Made by a program: the position numbers and the translations under genes. Shown in pieces: positions 1-13,054 of a DNA stretch of 64,000 bases. How positions within the stretch are numbered: the first letter of the stretch is position 1; each line of letters begins with the position of its first letter. This DNA is from Streptomyces sp. NBC_01304 (lineage in GTDB: Bacteria; Actinomycetota; Actinomycetes; Streptomycetales; Streptomycetaceae): contig NZ_CP109055.1 in assembly GCF_035975855.1 (NCBI RefSeq), positions 9,052,001 through 9,116,000 on the forward strand, read 5' to 3'. Under the pieces are notes generated by a model. The model did not search any database, was not told the DNA's origin, and saw only the letters and a list, made by a program, of their open reading frames with translations.

Positions 1-4132
<4,132 letters not shown>

Positions 4133-4134
4133 GT

Positions 4135-4159
4135 TGCTCGCGTCCACTGTGTTAGTTCT
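4135..4159 (+). other. Right arm of pre-23S processing stem
   Basis: This arm pairs with bases 979-1002 upstream of 23S rRNA. It starts immediately after the mature 3' end, so the loop of the stem is the whole 23S molecule. It lies in the 23S-5S spacer, which also holds a C-run/G-run hairpin at about 4177-4208. Confidence 0.85.
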
Positions 4160-4229
4160 GAAATAACGAACAACACGCCTCCCCCCTAAGGCCATGGGGG
4201 GTTGAGGCATCGGTTCAAAATTTCAAAGT

Positions 4230-4349
4230 GTTTCGGTGGTCATAGCGTGAGGGAAACGCCCGGTTACATTCCGAACCCGGAAGCTAAGCCTCACAGCGCC
4301 GATGGTACTGCAGGGGGGACCCTGTGGGAGAGTAGGACGCCGCCGAACT
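4230..4349 (+). rRNA. 5S ribosomal RNA
   Basis: A 120-base 5S rRNA starting GTTTCGGTGGTCATAGCG and closing with the paired CGCCGCCGAAC end. It has the typical loop CCCGGTTACATTCCGAACCC. It is the last gene of the rrn operon, about 97 bases after 23S. Confidence 0.97.
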
Positions 4350-4364
4350 AAATTTAGATGAAAG

Positions 4365-4397
4365 GGAAACCCCCGCACCTATGGTGCGGGGGTTTCC
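4365..4397 (+). terminator. rrn operon terminator hairpin
   Basis: A perfect 15-bp stem (4365-4379 with 4383-4397) and a 3-base loop lie 16 bases after 5S rRNA. No U-tract follows, which is common for Streptomyces terminators. It separates the rrn operon from the next gene. Confidence 0.85.
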
Positions 4398-4508
4398 TGC
4401 GTTTAGGGGTAAGGGCTGGACACTTGGACGCCCCCTGTGTACCGGAACGTCGGCACGGAGGGTAAAGTCATGGGGCATCGTTGGCACGTTCCCACAGGAG
4501 GCCCCCGG

Positions 4509-5123
4509 GTGGAGGTCCAGGAGACCCGAGTTCAGACTGATCGGGTCCTCACCATCCCGAACATCCTCAGCATGGCGCGCCTCGTTGGCGTGCCCCTTTT
4601 CCTGTGGTTGATCCTCAGGCCGGTGTTCGAAGGCCCCGACGCCAACAGTGACGGCTGGGCGCTGCTCGTGCTGATGCTGAGTGGGATCAGCGACTATCTC
4701 GACGGCAAGCTGGCCCGCCGTTGGAACCAGATCAGCAACCTCGGCCGGCTGCTCGATCCCGCCGCGGACCGGCTGTACATCCTCTCCACGTTGGTCGGCC
4801 TGACCTGGCGGGAGATTCTGCCTGTCTGGTTGACGGCTCTACTGCTGGCCCGTGAACTACTGCTCCTGGTGATGGTGGGCATCCTCAGGCGTCATGGGTA
4901 TCCGCCGCCGCAGGTGAACTTCCTCGGCAAAGCCGCGACCTTCAACCTGATGTACGCGTTCCCCCTGCTCCTTCTCAGTGACGCATCTTGGTGGATCTCG
5001 ACACCCGCTGCTATTTTCGGATGGGCGTTCGCCGGATGGGGTACAACGCTCTACTGGTGGGCAGGGATCCTCTACGTGGTTCAGGTCCGCCGACTCGTCA
5101 AGGCGGACGCCAAGGCCGATTGA
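4509..5123 (+). CDS. CDP-alcohol phosphatidyltransferase, cardiolipin synthase type
   Basis: A 204-residue integral membrane enzyme that transfers a phosphatidyl group from a CDP-diacylglycerol to an alcohol acceptor. The family signature is complete: D62-x2-D65-G-x2-A-R70, G79, D83 and D87, the metal- and CDP-binding acidic residues. About five hydrophobic segments follow. I start at GTG 4509 because AGGAGG sits seven bases upstream; longer readings to 4437 or 4470 have no such site. From memory the S. coelicolor counterpart (SCO1389) is the experimentally described eukaryotic-type cardiolipin synthase, and the Mycobacterium position holds pgsA2. The exact acceptor, phosphatidylglycerol or inositol/glycerol phosphate, cannot be read from sequence alone. 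Confidence 0.9.
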   Translation: MEVQETRVQTDRVLTIPNILSMARLVGVPLFLWLILRPVFEGPDANSDGWALLVLMLSGISDYLDGKLARRWNQISNLGRLLDPAADRLYILSTLVGLTWREILPVWLTALLLARELLLLVMVGILRRHGYPPPQVNFLGKAATFNLMYAFPLLLLSDASWWISTPAAIFGWAFAGWGTTLYWWAGILYVVQVRRLVKADAKAD

Positions 5124-5238
5124 ACCTGCCGATTCGGCGGCCGTAGAGCGGCTGGTGGTCCGCACCTGATCTGAGCGGGCCTGTCTGGACGGGCAAAGTC
5201 GGCAAGACAGTCGTCTCTTCAAGGAGGACGCTTCCGAC

Positions 5239-7734
5239 ATGAAGGCCGTCGTGATGGCCGGAGGCGAAGGCACGCGCCTTCGCCCTATGACCTCGAGCAT
5301 GCCCAAGCCGCTCCTTCCCGTGGCCAATCGGCCGATCATGGAGCATGTGCTGCGGCTGCTCAAGCGGCATGGGCTTACTGAGACCGTTGTGACCGTCCAG
5401 TTCCTGGCCTCGTTGGTGAGGAACTATTTCGGTGACGGCGAAGAGCTCGGGATGGAACTCACCTATGCCAATGAGGAGAAGCCACTCGGCACTGCCGGCA
5501 GCGTGAAGAACGCGGAGGAAGCACTCAAAGACGACGCGTTCCTCGTGATCTCCGGTGATGCCCTGACCGACTTCGATCTCACCGAGCTCATCAATTTCCA
5601 CAAGGAGAAGGGTGCGCTCGTCACGGTATGTCTGACGCGTGTGCCCAATCCTCTTGAGTTCGGCATCACCATCGTCGATGAAGAGGGCAAGGTCGAGCGG
5701 TTCCTCGAAAAGCCGACCTGGGGCCAGGTCTTCTCGGACACGGTCAACACGGGCATCTATGTGATGGAGCCCGAGGTGTTCGACTATGTCGAGCCGGATG
5801 TCCCTGTCGACTGGTCGGGCGACGTGTTCCCTCAGCTGATGAAAGAGGGGAAGCCGGTCTATGGATATGTGGCCGAGGGCTACTGGGAAGACGTCGGCAC
5901 GCACGAGAGCTATGTGAAGGCTCAGGCCGATGTGCTCGAGGGCAAGGTAGACGTCGACATCGACGGCTTCGAGATCTCGCCCGGTGTGTGGGTTGCAGAA
6001 GGTGCGGAAGTGCACCCTGATGCTGTGCTGCGTGGGCCGTTGTACGTCGGTGACTACGCGAAGATCGAGGCCGGCGTCGAGATTCGCGAGCACACCGTCG
6101 TGGGGTCCAATGTCGTCGTCAAGAGCGGGGCATTTCTACACAAGGCAGTGGTCCACGACAACGTCTACATCGGTCCGCACAGCAACCTGCGCGGGTGTGT
6201 CGTAGGCAAGAACACGGACATCATGAGGGCCGCCCGTATTGAGGACGGTGCCGTCATCGGTGACGAGTGCCTCGTGGGTGAAGAATCGATCGTTCAAGGG
6301 AACGTACGCGTCTATCCCTTCAAGACCATCGAGGCCGGCGCCTTCGTCAACACCTCTGTCATCTGGGAGTCTCGCGGGCAGGCGCATCTCTTCGGTGCGC
6401 GTGGGGTGTCCGGCATTCTGAACGTCGAGATCACGCCCGAGCTCGCTGTGCGATTGGCGGGGGCCTACGCGACGACGCTCAAGAAGGGGTCCACCGTCAC
6501 CACCGCGCGTGACCACTCCCGTGGTGCGCGGGCGCTGAAGCGGGCGGTGATCTCGGCGTTGCAGGCCAGCGCCATCGACGTACGCGATCTTGAGAACGTA
6601 CCGCTGCCGGTGGCCCGGCAGCAGACGGCGCGGGGTAGTGCCGGCGGGATCATGATCCGGACGACGACGGGGGTGCCCGACTCCGTCGACATCATGTTCT
6701 TCGACGAGCGTGGGGCGGATCTCTCGCAGGGCGGGCAGCGCAAGCTGGACCGGGTGTATGCGCGTCAGGAGTACCGGCGGGCGTTCCCCGGGGAGATCGG
6801 GGATCTGCATTTTCCGTCCAGCGTCTACGACTCCTACACGGGGTCGCTGCTGCGGAATGTCGATACCACCGGGATCTCGGACTCCGGGCTCAAGGTGGTG
6901 GTGGATGCCTCGCACGGCAGCGCGGGGCTGGTGCTGCCCAGTCTGCTGGGGCGTCTGGGAGTTGATGCGCTGACCATCAACCCTGGGCTGGATGAATCGA
7001 GGCCCACGGAGACCGCTGATACACGGCGGTCCGGGCTGGTGCGCCTCGGGGAGATCGTGGCGTCTGCGCGCGCGGCGTTCGGGGTGCGGTTCGACCCGGT
7101 GGGCGAGCGGCTGTCGCTGGTCGATGAGAAGGGGCGGATCGTCGAGGACGACCGGGCCCTGCTCGTATTGCTCGATCTGGTCGCCGCCGAGCGGCGCAGT
7201 GGGCGGGTGGCGTTGCCGGTGACCACGACGCGGATTGCCGAGCAGGTGGCCGCGTACCACGGTACGCAGGTGGAGTGGACGACTACGTCGCCGGACGATC
7301 TGACTCGGGTGGGGCGTGACGAGGCGACCATCTTCGGTGGGGACGGGCGTGGCGGGTTCATCATTCCCGAGTTCAGCAGCGTATTCGATGGAAGTGCCGC
7401 TTTTGTTCGGCTCATTGGGCTGGTCGCACGGACTCAGCTCACGCTGAGCCAGATCGACGCGCGGATTCCACGGGCGCATGTGCTGCGTCGGGATCTGGCG
7501 ACGCCGTGGGCTGTGAAGGGCCTGGTCATGCGGCGGGTGGTGGAAGCTGCCGGGGAGCGGTCCGTCGACACGACCGACGGTGTGCGGGTCGTCGAGGCCG
7601 ATGGGCGTTGGGTGATGGTTTTGCCGGACCCGGCCGAGGCCGTGACGCATTTGTGGGCCGAGGGGCCGGACGATGCGTCGGCGCAGGCTTTGCTGGACGA
7701 GTGGTCGGTGGTCGTGGACAGCGCCGGACACTGA
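5239..7734 (+). CDS. Mannose-1-phosphate guanylyltransferase-like fusion: NTP-transferase, hexapeptide repeats, phosphomutase-like domain
   Basis: An 831-residue three-domain protein with a strong AAGGAGGAC site before ATG. Residues 1-230 are a sugar nucleotidyltransferase with the GGEGTRLRP loop (8-16), the PKPLLP lysine and a GTAGSV motif. Residues 250-370 carry left-handed beta-helix hexapeptide repeats. Residues 385-831 have the phosphomannomutase/phosphoglucomutase fold, but the catalytic serine loop reads [10 protein letters not shown] and the metal loop reads FDPVGER instead of D-x-D-x-D, so this domain looks catalytically dead. The family makes NDP-sugars such as GDP-mannose. It is close behind the phosphatidyltransferase gene, suggesting cell-envelope glycolipid or glycan work. 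The S. coelicolor counterpart is, from memory, SCO1388. Confidence 0.88.
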   Translation: MKAVVMAGGEGTRLRPMTSSMPKPLLPVANRPIMEHVLRLLKRHGLTETVVTVQFLASLVRNYFGDGEELGMELTYANEEKPLGTAGSVKNAEEALKDDAFLVISGDALTDFDLTELINFHKEKGALVTVCLTRVPNPLEFGITIVDEEGKVERFLEKPTWGQVFSDTVNTGIYVMEPEVFDYVEPDVPVDWSGDVFPQLMKEGKPVYGYVAEGYWEDVGTHESYVKAQADVLEGKVDVDIDGFEISPGVWVAEGAEVHPDAVLRGPLYVGDYAKIEAGVEIREHTVVGSNVVVKSGAFLHKAVVHDNVYIGPHSNLRGCVVGKNTDIMRAARIEDGAVIGDECLVGEESIVQGNVRVYPFKTIEAGAFVNTSVIWESRGQAHLFGARGVSGILNVEITPELAVRLAGAYATTLKKGSTVTTARDHSRGARALKRAVISALQASAIDVRDLENVPLPVARQQTARGSAGGIMIRTTTGVPDSVDIMFFDERGADLSQGGQRKLDRVYARQEYRRAFPGEIGDLHFPSSVYDSYTGSLLRNVDTTGISDSGLKVVVDASHGSAGLVLPSLLGRLGVDALTINPGLDESRPTETADTRRSGLVRLGEIVASARAAFGVRFDPVGERLSLVDEKGRIVEDDRALLVLLDLVAAERRSGRVALPVTTTRIAEQVAAYHGTQVEWTTTSPDDLTRVGRDEATIFGGDGRGGFIIPEFSSVFDGSAAFVRLIGLVARTQLTLSQIDARIPRAHVLRRDLATPWAVKGLVMRRVVEAAGERSVDTTDGVRVVEADGRWVMVLPDPAEAVTHLWAEGPDDASAQALLDEWSVVVDSAGH

Positions 7735-7822
7735 GTTCGCGGCGTGCCGGACAGCGGCCTCGGGGCCCGCTGTTCGGCACGCCGGTGCGGCCATTCGGAG
7801 GTATGGCCCCCGACGTGCGACG

Positions 7823-8722
7823 ATGTGCGGCATGCCGCAGCAGCCCCCCGTACGGAGCACCGACTCGCGCCCCGCGCGCCCGGACGCTTCGATGTCGCTG
7901 CTCACCAATGTGATGGACCACAGCCTCGACGACGGCTATGCCGAGGCAGCCGCACGCAAGGATGCGCTGGGGGAGGGCGGACTTCCGCGGACCCTGCGGG
8001 CCAAGCTCGGTCTGGCGGCCGGTCTGGTGCTTGCCGCGCTGGTCGTGACCGTGGGAGCGGCGCAGGCGCGGATATCGGCACCGGTGGTTGCCAAGGAGCG
8101 CCAGGAGCTGATCGACCGGATCGAGCGGGAGACGGCCGCGGCCGACAAGCTCGAGGACGACATCGACGCGCTGCGTGACGACGTCGGGCGGCGCCAGCGT
8201 GCGGCGCTCGAGGAGCACGGGGGCGACCAGGGGGAGTTGGTGGCACTGCTCTCGGGAGCGACGGAGGTGCACGGCCCCGGTGTGAAGCTGGTGGTCAACG
8301 ACGCCAAGGAGACCGAGTCGGGTGGCGGTGGACCCCGCGAGAGTTCGGGCTTCTCCGACAACGGCCGGGTGCGCGACCGGGACATGCAGCAAGTCGTCAA
8401 CGGGCTTTGGCAGTCCGGTGCGGAGGCCATCGCCATCAACGGACAGCGGCTGACCGCGCTGTCCGCGATCAGGGCGGCGGGTGACGCCATACTGGTCGAC
8501 AACAAGCCCTTGGTGCCGCCCTATACGGTCCTTGCGGTGGGGGACGGTCAGAAGTTGAGCACCACGTTCCAGGACAGCGCCGACGGGCAGTACCTGCATG
8601 CGCTGCAGGAGAACTTCGGGATCAGGACGGGCATTTCCGTCGAGGGCGACATGCAGTTGCCTGCCGCGCCGAGCCTGATCGTTCGCACCGCAGAGCCGAA
8701 AGCAGGGAAGGGCACATCGTGA
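7823..8722 (+). CDS. DUF881 family membrane-anchored protein (first copy)
   Basis: A 299-residue protein with a cytoplasmic N-terminal tail, one membrane helix at about residues 60-80, an alpha-helical coiled-coil stretch (RQELIDRIERETAAADKLE) and a C-terminal DUF881 domain with the GAEAIAINGQRLT core. DUF881 proteins lie in the extracytoplasmic space; their function is unknown, though the fold resembles YlxW/YlxX proteins of Firmicutes. The start is uncertain: ATG 7823 and ATG 7832 are both possible, with only a weak ribosome site. The stop overlaps the next start by 4 bases (GTGA), so the trio of genes is probably co-translated. It matches the Mycobacterium Rv1823 position. Confidence 0.85.
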   Translation: MCGMPQQPPVRSTDSRPARPDASMSLLTNVMDHSLDDGYAEAAARKDALGEGGLPRTLRAKLGLAAGLVLAALVVTVGAAQARISAPVVAKERQELIDRIERETAAADKLEDDIDALRDDVGRRQRAALEEHGGDQGELVALLSGATEVHGPGVKLVVNDAKETESGGGGPRESSGFSDNGRVRDRDMQQVVNGLWQSGAEAIAINGQRLTALSAIRAAGDAILVDNKPLVPPYTVLAVGDGQKLSTTFQDSADGQYLHALQENFGIRTGISVEGDMQLPAAPSLIVRTAEPKAGKGTS

Positions 8723-9051
8723 TCGCCGTACTGGGCCTCATCGTGGGAGTGGTGGTCGGACTGTTCGTCCGGCCGGAGGTTCCCGCGGTGGTCGAGCCGT
8801 ATCTTCCGATCGCCGTCGTGGCAGCACTCGACGCGGTGTTCGGAGGCTTGCGGGCGATGCTTGACGGCATCTTCGACGACAAGGTCTTCGTGGTGTCGTT
8901 CCTGTCCAATGTGGTGGTTGCGGCTCTCATCGTGTTCCTGGGAGACAAGTTGGGCGTCGGTGCCCAGTTGTCCACGGGTGTGGTGGTGGTGCTCGGCATC
9001 CGGATCTTCTCCAACGCCGCCGCGATCCGCCGGCATGTCTTCCGGGCGTGA
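8719..9051 (+). CDS. DUF1290 small basic membrane protein (Sbp family)
   Basis: A 110-residue membrane protein with about three hydrophobic helices and the characteristic LPIAVVAALDAVFGGLRA segment of the DUF1290 / small basic protein family. It is encoded between two DUF881 genes and overlaps both by 4 bases, the same arrangement as Rv1824 in Mycobacterium. Family members lie beside division genes in many Gram-positive genomes, but no biochemical role is established. It probably forms a membrane complex with its DUF881 neighbours; that is inference from the conserved coupling. Confidence 0.9.
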   Translation: MIAVLGLIVGVVVGLFVRPEVPAVVEPYLPIAVVAALDAVFGGLRAMLDGIFDDKVFVVSFLSNVVVAALIVFLGDKLGVGAQLSTGVVVVLGIRIFSNAAAIRRHVFRA

Positions 9052-9872
9052 GGCCGATGAGTAGCGACGAAACGCCGGCGCAGGACGATCAGACGCCCGA
9101 GGCCGCTGAGATGCCCGAGGCCGCCGAGCAGTCGGAGGCGGGCGAGGAGCGGGTCACGGGTCGGCAGCGGCTGTTCAAGAGTCTGTGGCCGCCCAGGGTG
9201 TCGCGTGCCCAACTGATCGTGGCGCTCCTGCTGTTCGTACTGGGGCTCGGCCTGGCCATCCAGGTGCGCTCCAACAGCGACAGCAGTGCGCTGCGCGGCG
9301 CGCGGCAGGAAGATCTTGTGCGCATCCTCGATGAACTGGATGACCGTACGCAGCGTCTTGAAGACGAGAAGCAGCGCCTCGACGACCAGCGGACCGAGTT
9401 GGAGAACAGCTCGGACCAGGCCGAGGAGGCGCGCAAGCAGACGGTCGAGAAGGAGCGGCAACTCGGTGTGCTCGCAGGGACGGTGGCGGCCCAAGGGCCG
9501 GGGATCACGCTGACGATCACCGACGGCAAGGGAGCGGTCGAGGCGGACATGCTGCTCGACGCGATCCAGGAGCTGCGCGCCGCCGGTGCCGAGGCGATTC
9601 AGGTCGATGATGTCCGGGTCGTGGCCAACACCTACCTCGAGGACGCGGACGGTGGGGTGAGGGTGGACGGACGCAAGATCAGTTCGCCCTACACCTTCAA
9701 GGTGATCGGCAAGCCGCAGGACCTGGAGCCGGCGCTCAACATCCCTGGCGGGGTGGTGCAGACGCTGGAGAAGGAGCAGGCCACAGTGTCCGTGACGCGT
9801 GGTGAGAAGATCGTCGTAGATGCCTTGCGACGGGCGAATCGTCCTGACTACGCTCAGTCGTCTTCCCAGTGA
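9048..9872 (+). CDS. DUF881 family membrane-anchored protein (second copy)
   Basis: A 274-residue paralogue of the gene at 7823: a Glu/Ala-rich cytoplasmic tail, one membrane helix around residues 55-75, a heptad-rich coiled coil (LDELDDRTQRLEDEKQRLD), then a DUF881 domain with GAEAIQVDDVRVVANT. GTG 9048 overlaps the preceding stop; ATG 9057 three codons later, preceded by GAGG, is an equally good start. About 200 bases without a supported gene follow, where mycobacteria carry gcvH. Confidence 0.88.
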   Translation: MRPMSSDETPAQDDQTPEAAEMPEAAEQSEAGEERVTGRQRLFKSLWPPRVSRAQLIVALLLFVLGLGLAIQVRSNSDSSALRGARQEDLVRILDELDDRTQRLEDEKQRLDDQRTELENSSDQAEEARKQTVEKERQLGVLAGTVAAQGPGITLTITDGKGAVEADMLLDAIQELRAAGAEAIQVDDVRVVANTYLEDADGGVRVDGRKISSPYTFKVIGKPQDLEPALNIPGGVVQTLEKEQATVSVTRGEKIVVDALRRANRPDYAQSSSQ

Positions 9873-10071
9873 GGCGGGGGCGGATGAGGGCTGTTGTGCA
9901 AGGACGAGAGGTTGCGGGGGGTCGGCGCATCAGAAGTGTGGTGCGTGGTGGAAACTGTCCGGTGGATGCGGACGTTGTGAGGATGTCTGTGTTTGCTGCG
10001 TGTGCCGGTGTGTGCAGTCACGGTTCGTCCTGCCCCACGGGCGGGTCTGTTTCGGTCAAGGGGAATCGCCC

Positions 10072-10911
10072 GTGAAGTTGTTTCAGAAGTTGTTCGGCAA
10101 GAGCGCGCGCCAGGAGGGTGGCAACGCCACCGCCCGGCACCGCGCTCCGCGGCATGGGGACGCCGAGGGGCAGAGTGGCGAGCGGCCGCTCTTCCGCGAC
10201 CAGGTCGGCGGTCCCGGTGGTGACATTTCGGGCGGACAGGGCGCGTCTTCTGTTGACCCTGCCGCTTCCGGCCGCATAGGTTTCGGAGAACCATCAACCT
10301 CAAGTACGGGTGGAGAGTTTCCCTCCGATCCGTACGCGTCCAATGCCCCCGCGGGGCAGCCGCGGCAGGAGGATCCGTCCATGCCGGTGTGTACGAGGTG
10401 CGGGCACCGCAACGCCGAGGCCAGCCGGTTCTGTTCCAACTGTGGGGCACCGCTGCGGGCGGGCGCCATGCCCGAGCGGCCGTCGGAAACGACCTCGACC
10501 ATCTCCATCTCGGGCCTCGAGGCCTATGACGCGGAGGTGACCGGGCAGACCCAGTCGCCGGCGCTGTCGCCGGAGGCCCAGGCGGCCGTCGACGCGCTGC
10601 CGATGGGTTCCGCGCTCCTTGTGGTGCGTCGCGGGCCGAACTCGGGCAGCCGCTTCCTGTTGGACGGCGAGCTGACCACGGCCGGGCGTCATCCGCAGAG
10701 TGACATCTTCCTGGACGACGTGACCGTTTCGCGTCGTCACGTGGAGTTCCGCCGCGGTGCGGACGGACACTTCACGGTGGCCGATGTGGGCAGCCTCAAC
10801 GGTACGTACGTCAACCGGGAGCGCATCGACTCGGTCGCCCTGTCGAACGGTGACGAGGTCCAGATCGGCAAGTACCGGCTGGTCTTCTACGCGAGCCAGC
10901 GGGGCATCTGA
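10072..10911 (+). CDS. FHA domain protein with zinc ribbon (GarA/OdhI-like)
   Basis: A 279-residue cytoplasmic protein. A low-complexity N-terminus leads to a zinc ribbon (C107-x2-C110, C121-x2-C124), then an ETTS motif at 139-142, then an FHA domain at about 178-275 with GR205-206, S220-R-R-H223 and NGTYVN. In mycobacterial GarA the ETTS threonine is phosphorylated by Ser/Thr kinases and the FHA domain then binds it internally, switching control of 2-oxoglutarate and glutamate metabolism. The motif and synteny argue for the same design here, with an added zinc ribbon. GTG 10072 is chosen because AAGGGGAA lies 8 bases upstream and the protein then starts with the family-like KLFQKLFGK. Confidence 0.88.
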   Translation: MKLFQKLFGKSARQEGGNATARHRAPRHGDAEGQSGERPLFRDQVGGPGGDISGGQGASSVDPAASGRIGFGEPSTSSTGGEFPSDPYASNAPAGQPRQEDPSMPVCTRCGHRNAEASRFCSNCGAPLRAGAMPERPSETTSTISISGLEAYDAEVTGQTQSPALSPEAQAAVDALPMGSALLVVRRGPNSGSRFLLDGELTTAGRHPQSDIFLDDVTVSRRHVEFRRGADGHFTVADVGSLNGTYVNRERIDSVALSNGDEVQIGKYRLVFYASQRGI

Positions 10912-10928
10912 CCCGCCAGGGAAGGTCC

Positions 10929-11672
10929 ATGCTTCAAGAACCGAGGGGCGGTGCCGGAAACGGCACCGCCACCGCGGACGGCCGTCAGGTGAGCATCGGC
11001 ACGGTGCTCGCACTGCTGCGTGATGAATTCCCCGAGGTCACGATCTCCAAGATTCGCTTCCTGGAGGCCGAGGGCCTGGTCGAGCCGGAACGCACACCGT
11101 CCGGGTACCGGAAGTTCAGCCCTGAGGACGTAGAGCGGCTCGCTCAGGTGCTGAGGATGCAACGTGACCACTATCTGCCGCTGAAGGTGATCCGGGAGCA
11201 CCTCGACGCCCTGGAGCGCGGTGAGCAGGCGCCGCCGCTGCCCGCGGAACAGCAGCGCGCGACTCTGGATGACTCCGGCGAGGCGGCCGAGGCCGAGGCG
11301 CGGACCGCCGCCCGGGTCGGTCGTGCGGAGCTCCTGGCGGCGGCCCAGGTCGGCGAGGAAGCACTCGACGAATGGGAGTCGTACGGGCTCATCGCTCCCA
11401 CGGTCGAGGACGGTTACGACATCGAGGCCGTGCAGATCGCCAAACTCGTGGCGGAGCTCGGAAGATTCGGCATCGAACCGCGCCATCTTCGTGGGATCAA
11501 GGCATCGGCCGAGCGCGAGGCGGGTCTGGTCGATCAGGTGCTCGCGCCGCTGCGCCGGCACCGCAATCCGCAGACCAGGACCCGTGCCGAGGCGCGGGCC
11601 CAGGAGCTTGCCGGACTCACGGGACGGCTGCATGCCGCTCTTGTGCAGGCGGCGCTCAGGGTACGCCCGTAG
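10929..11672 (+). CDS. ftsR: MerR family regulator FtsR
   Basis: A 247-residue DNA-binding protein. The N-terminal winged helix (residues about 20-90) has SIGTVLALLRDEFPEVTISK followed by the MerR EGLVEPERTPSGYRKF turn-and-wing. The C-terminal half is alpha-helical, with no cysteine effector site. This matches FtsR/Rv1828, a MerR-like activator of ftsZ expression in corynebacteria and mycobacteria. It follows the FHA gene by 17 bases with GGGAAGG before the ATG and is probably in its operon. The regulatory target in this organism is inferred from the family. Confidence 0.85.
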   Translation: MLQEPRGGAGNGTATADGRQVSIGTVLALLRDEFPEVTISKIRFLEAEGLVEPERTPSGYRKFSPEDVERLAQVLRMQRDHYLPLKVIREHLDALERGEQAPPLPAEQQRATLDDSGEAAEAEARTAARVGRAELLAAAQVGEEALDEWESYGLIAPTVEDGYDIEAVQIAKLVAELGRFGIEPRHLRGIKASAEREAGLVDQVLAPLRRHRNPQTRTRAEARAQELAGLTGRLHAALVQAALRVRP

Positions 11673-11716
11673 GCACTCAGCGGGTACCCGACTACCCAAA
11701 CCTGCCGCGCAGGTCC

Positions 11717-11731
11717 TAGGGTTGCTGTGTG
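11717..11731 (+). promoter_or_regulatory. -10 box for a leaderless transcript
   Basis: TAGGGT at 11717-11722 ends six bases before the GTG at 11729, the spacing expected when transcription starts at the first base of the start codon. No ribosome site is present. A clear -35 is not visible. Confidence 0.5.
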
Positions 11732-12202
11732 AATGAGCTCGACGTTGTCGGTGTCCGGGTCGAAATGCCCTCCAACCAACCGATCGTGCTCCTGCGTGAA
11801 GTGGGAGGCGATCGATACCTCCCCATCTGGATCGGACCAGGGGAGGCGACCGCGATCGCCTTCGCACAGCAGGGCATGGCACCAGCCAGGCCGCTGACGC
11901 ACGACCTGTTCAAGGACGTGCTGGAGGCCGTGGGCCAGGAGCTCACCGAAGTGCGGATCACGGACCTGCGTGAAGGCGTGTTCTACGCGGAGCTGGTCTT
12001 CGCCAGCGGGGTCGAGGTCAGCGCCCGGCCCTCCGACGCCATAGCGCTGGCCCTGCGCACGGGAACCCCCATCTACGGCAGTGACGGGGTGCTCGACGAT
12101 GCGGGCATCGCGATCCCGGACGAGCAGGAGGACGAGGTGGAGAAATTCCGCGAGTTCCTCGACCAGATCTCGCCCGAGGACTTCGGTACCAACAGCCAGT
12201 GA
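11729..12202 (+). CDS. Bifunctional nuclease family protein (DUF151)
   Basis: A 157-residue protein of the bifunctional nuclease (BFN) family. Visible hallmarks are the N-terminal LREVGGDRYLPIWIGPGEA, the PLTHDL segment and the RPSDAIALALRTGTPIY core. Plant members have DNase and RNase activity; in bacteria the role is unsettled. It lies between two MerR genes exactly as Rv1829 does. The GTG start appears leaderless. Family assignment is firm; activity is inferred only. Confidence 0.9.
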   Translation: MNELDVVGVRVEMPSNQPIVLLREVGGDRYLPIWIGPGEATAIAFAQQGMAPARPLTHDLFKDVLEAVGQELTEVRITDLREGVFYAELVFASGVEVSARPSDAIALALRTGTPIYGSDGVLDDAGIAIPDEQEDEVEKFREFLDQISPEDFGTNSQ

Positions 12203-12374
12203 GCATCTCGGCTCAAACGGGCCTGTCGGACCATTCGGCTAGCCTTTCCCCGCGGTAGGGCACGGGAAACCACTCTCAGGGTGATTATCACTCGGTGTGC
12301 CGAGCGTGGCGTTCGTTGACGTGCTCCTGGGTACTGCCTACCGTCGAGAAGGCAGGTCAAGGACGGAGGTCGGC

Positions 12375-13007
12375 GTGAGAAGCAGCGGCGACGGCACGGC
12401 AGGGGGCCCCGGACGGAGTCTGGGGGTGGGCGGTCCGTATCCGCTCCATGGCAATGCGGCCGGTCACGCTCCGAAGCTGCCTGCGGTGGTGCAGGGCAGC
12501 GACGGTGCGGTGTCCGAGGAGATCGGTTACCGGGGACCGACGGCGTGCGCCGCCGCCGGGATCACCTATCGTCAGCTCGACTACTGGGCGCGCACCGGAT
12601 TGGTGGAGCCCAGCGTCCGGCCCGCGTACGGGTCGGGGAGCCAGCGGCTCTACAGCTTCCGCGACGTGGTCGTTCTGAAGATCGTGAAGCGGTTCCTGGA
12701 CACCGGGGTGTCGCTCCAGAACATCCGCACCACGGTCCAGCACCTCCGGGACCGCGGATTCGCCGACCTGGAGCGGCTGACGCTCATGAGCGACGGCGCG
12801 ACCGTGTACGAGTGCACCTCGCCCGACGAGGTCGTCGACCTGCTCCAGGGCGGTCAGGGGATCTTCGGGATCGCGGTGGGCGTGGTGTGGCGGGACGTGG
12901 AAGCGGCCCTGTCGCAGCTCCATGGCGAGCGTGTGGACACCGGGGAGACGCTGGTCGGCCACAACCCCGCCGACGAGCTGGCGCGGCGGCGCAACCGCGC
13001 CGGGTGA
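12375..13007 (+). CDS. MerR family transcriptional regulator (Rv1830-like)
   Basis: A 210-residue regulator. A flexible Gly-rich N-terminus of about 50 residues is followed by a MerR winged helix (GYRGPTACAAAGITYRQLDY, then a wing rich in aromatic residues) and a C-terminal coil. GTG 12375 is preceded by GGAGG at 12365-12369; the in-frame GTG at 12297 gives a longer protein but overlaps the likely promoter region. Synteny with Rv1829-Rv1830 is complete. Targets are not readable from the sequence. Confidence 0.88.
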   Translation: MRSSGDGTAGGPGRSLGVGGPYPLHGNAAGHAPKLPAVVQGSDGAVSEEIGYRGPTACAAAGITYRQLDYWARTGLVEPSVRPAYGSGSQRLYSFRDVVVLKIVKRFLDTGVSLQNIRTTVQHLRDRGFADLERLTLMSDGATVYECTSPDEVVDLLQGGQGIFGIAVGVVWRDVEAALSQLHGERVDTGETLVGHNPADELARRRNRAG

Positions 13008-13054
13008 GCGCGCGAGCGGCGGCATTGTCAGTGGCGTAGGGCAGCATCGGTCTT

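Noticed and set aside
9873..10071. gcvH expected here by synteny with Mycobacterium
   Set aside because: No lipoyl-domain-like frame is present in these 200 bases.
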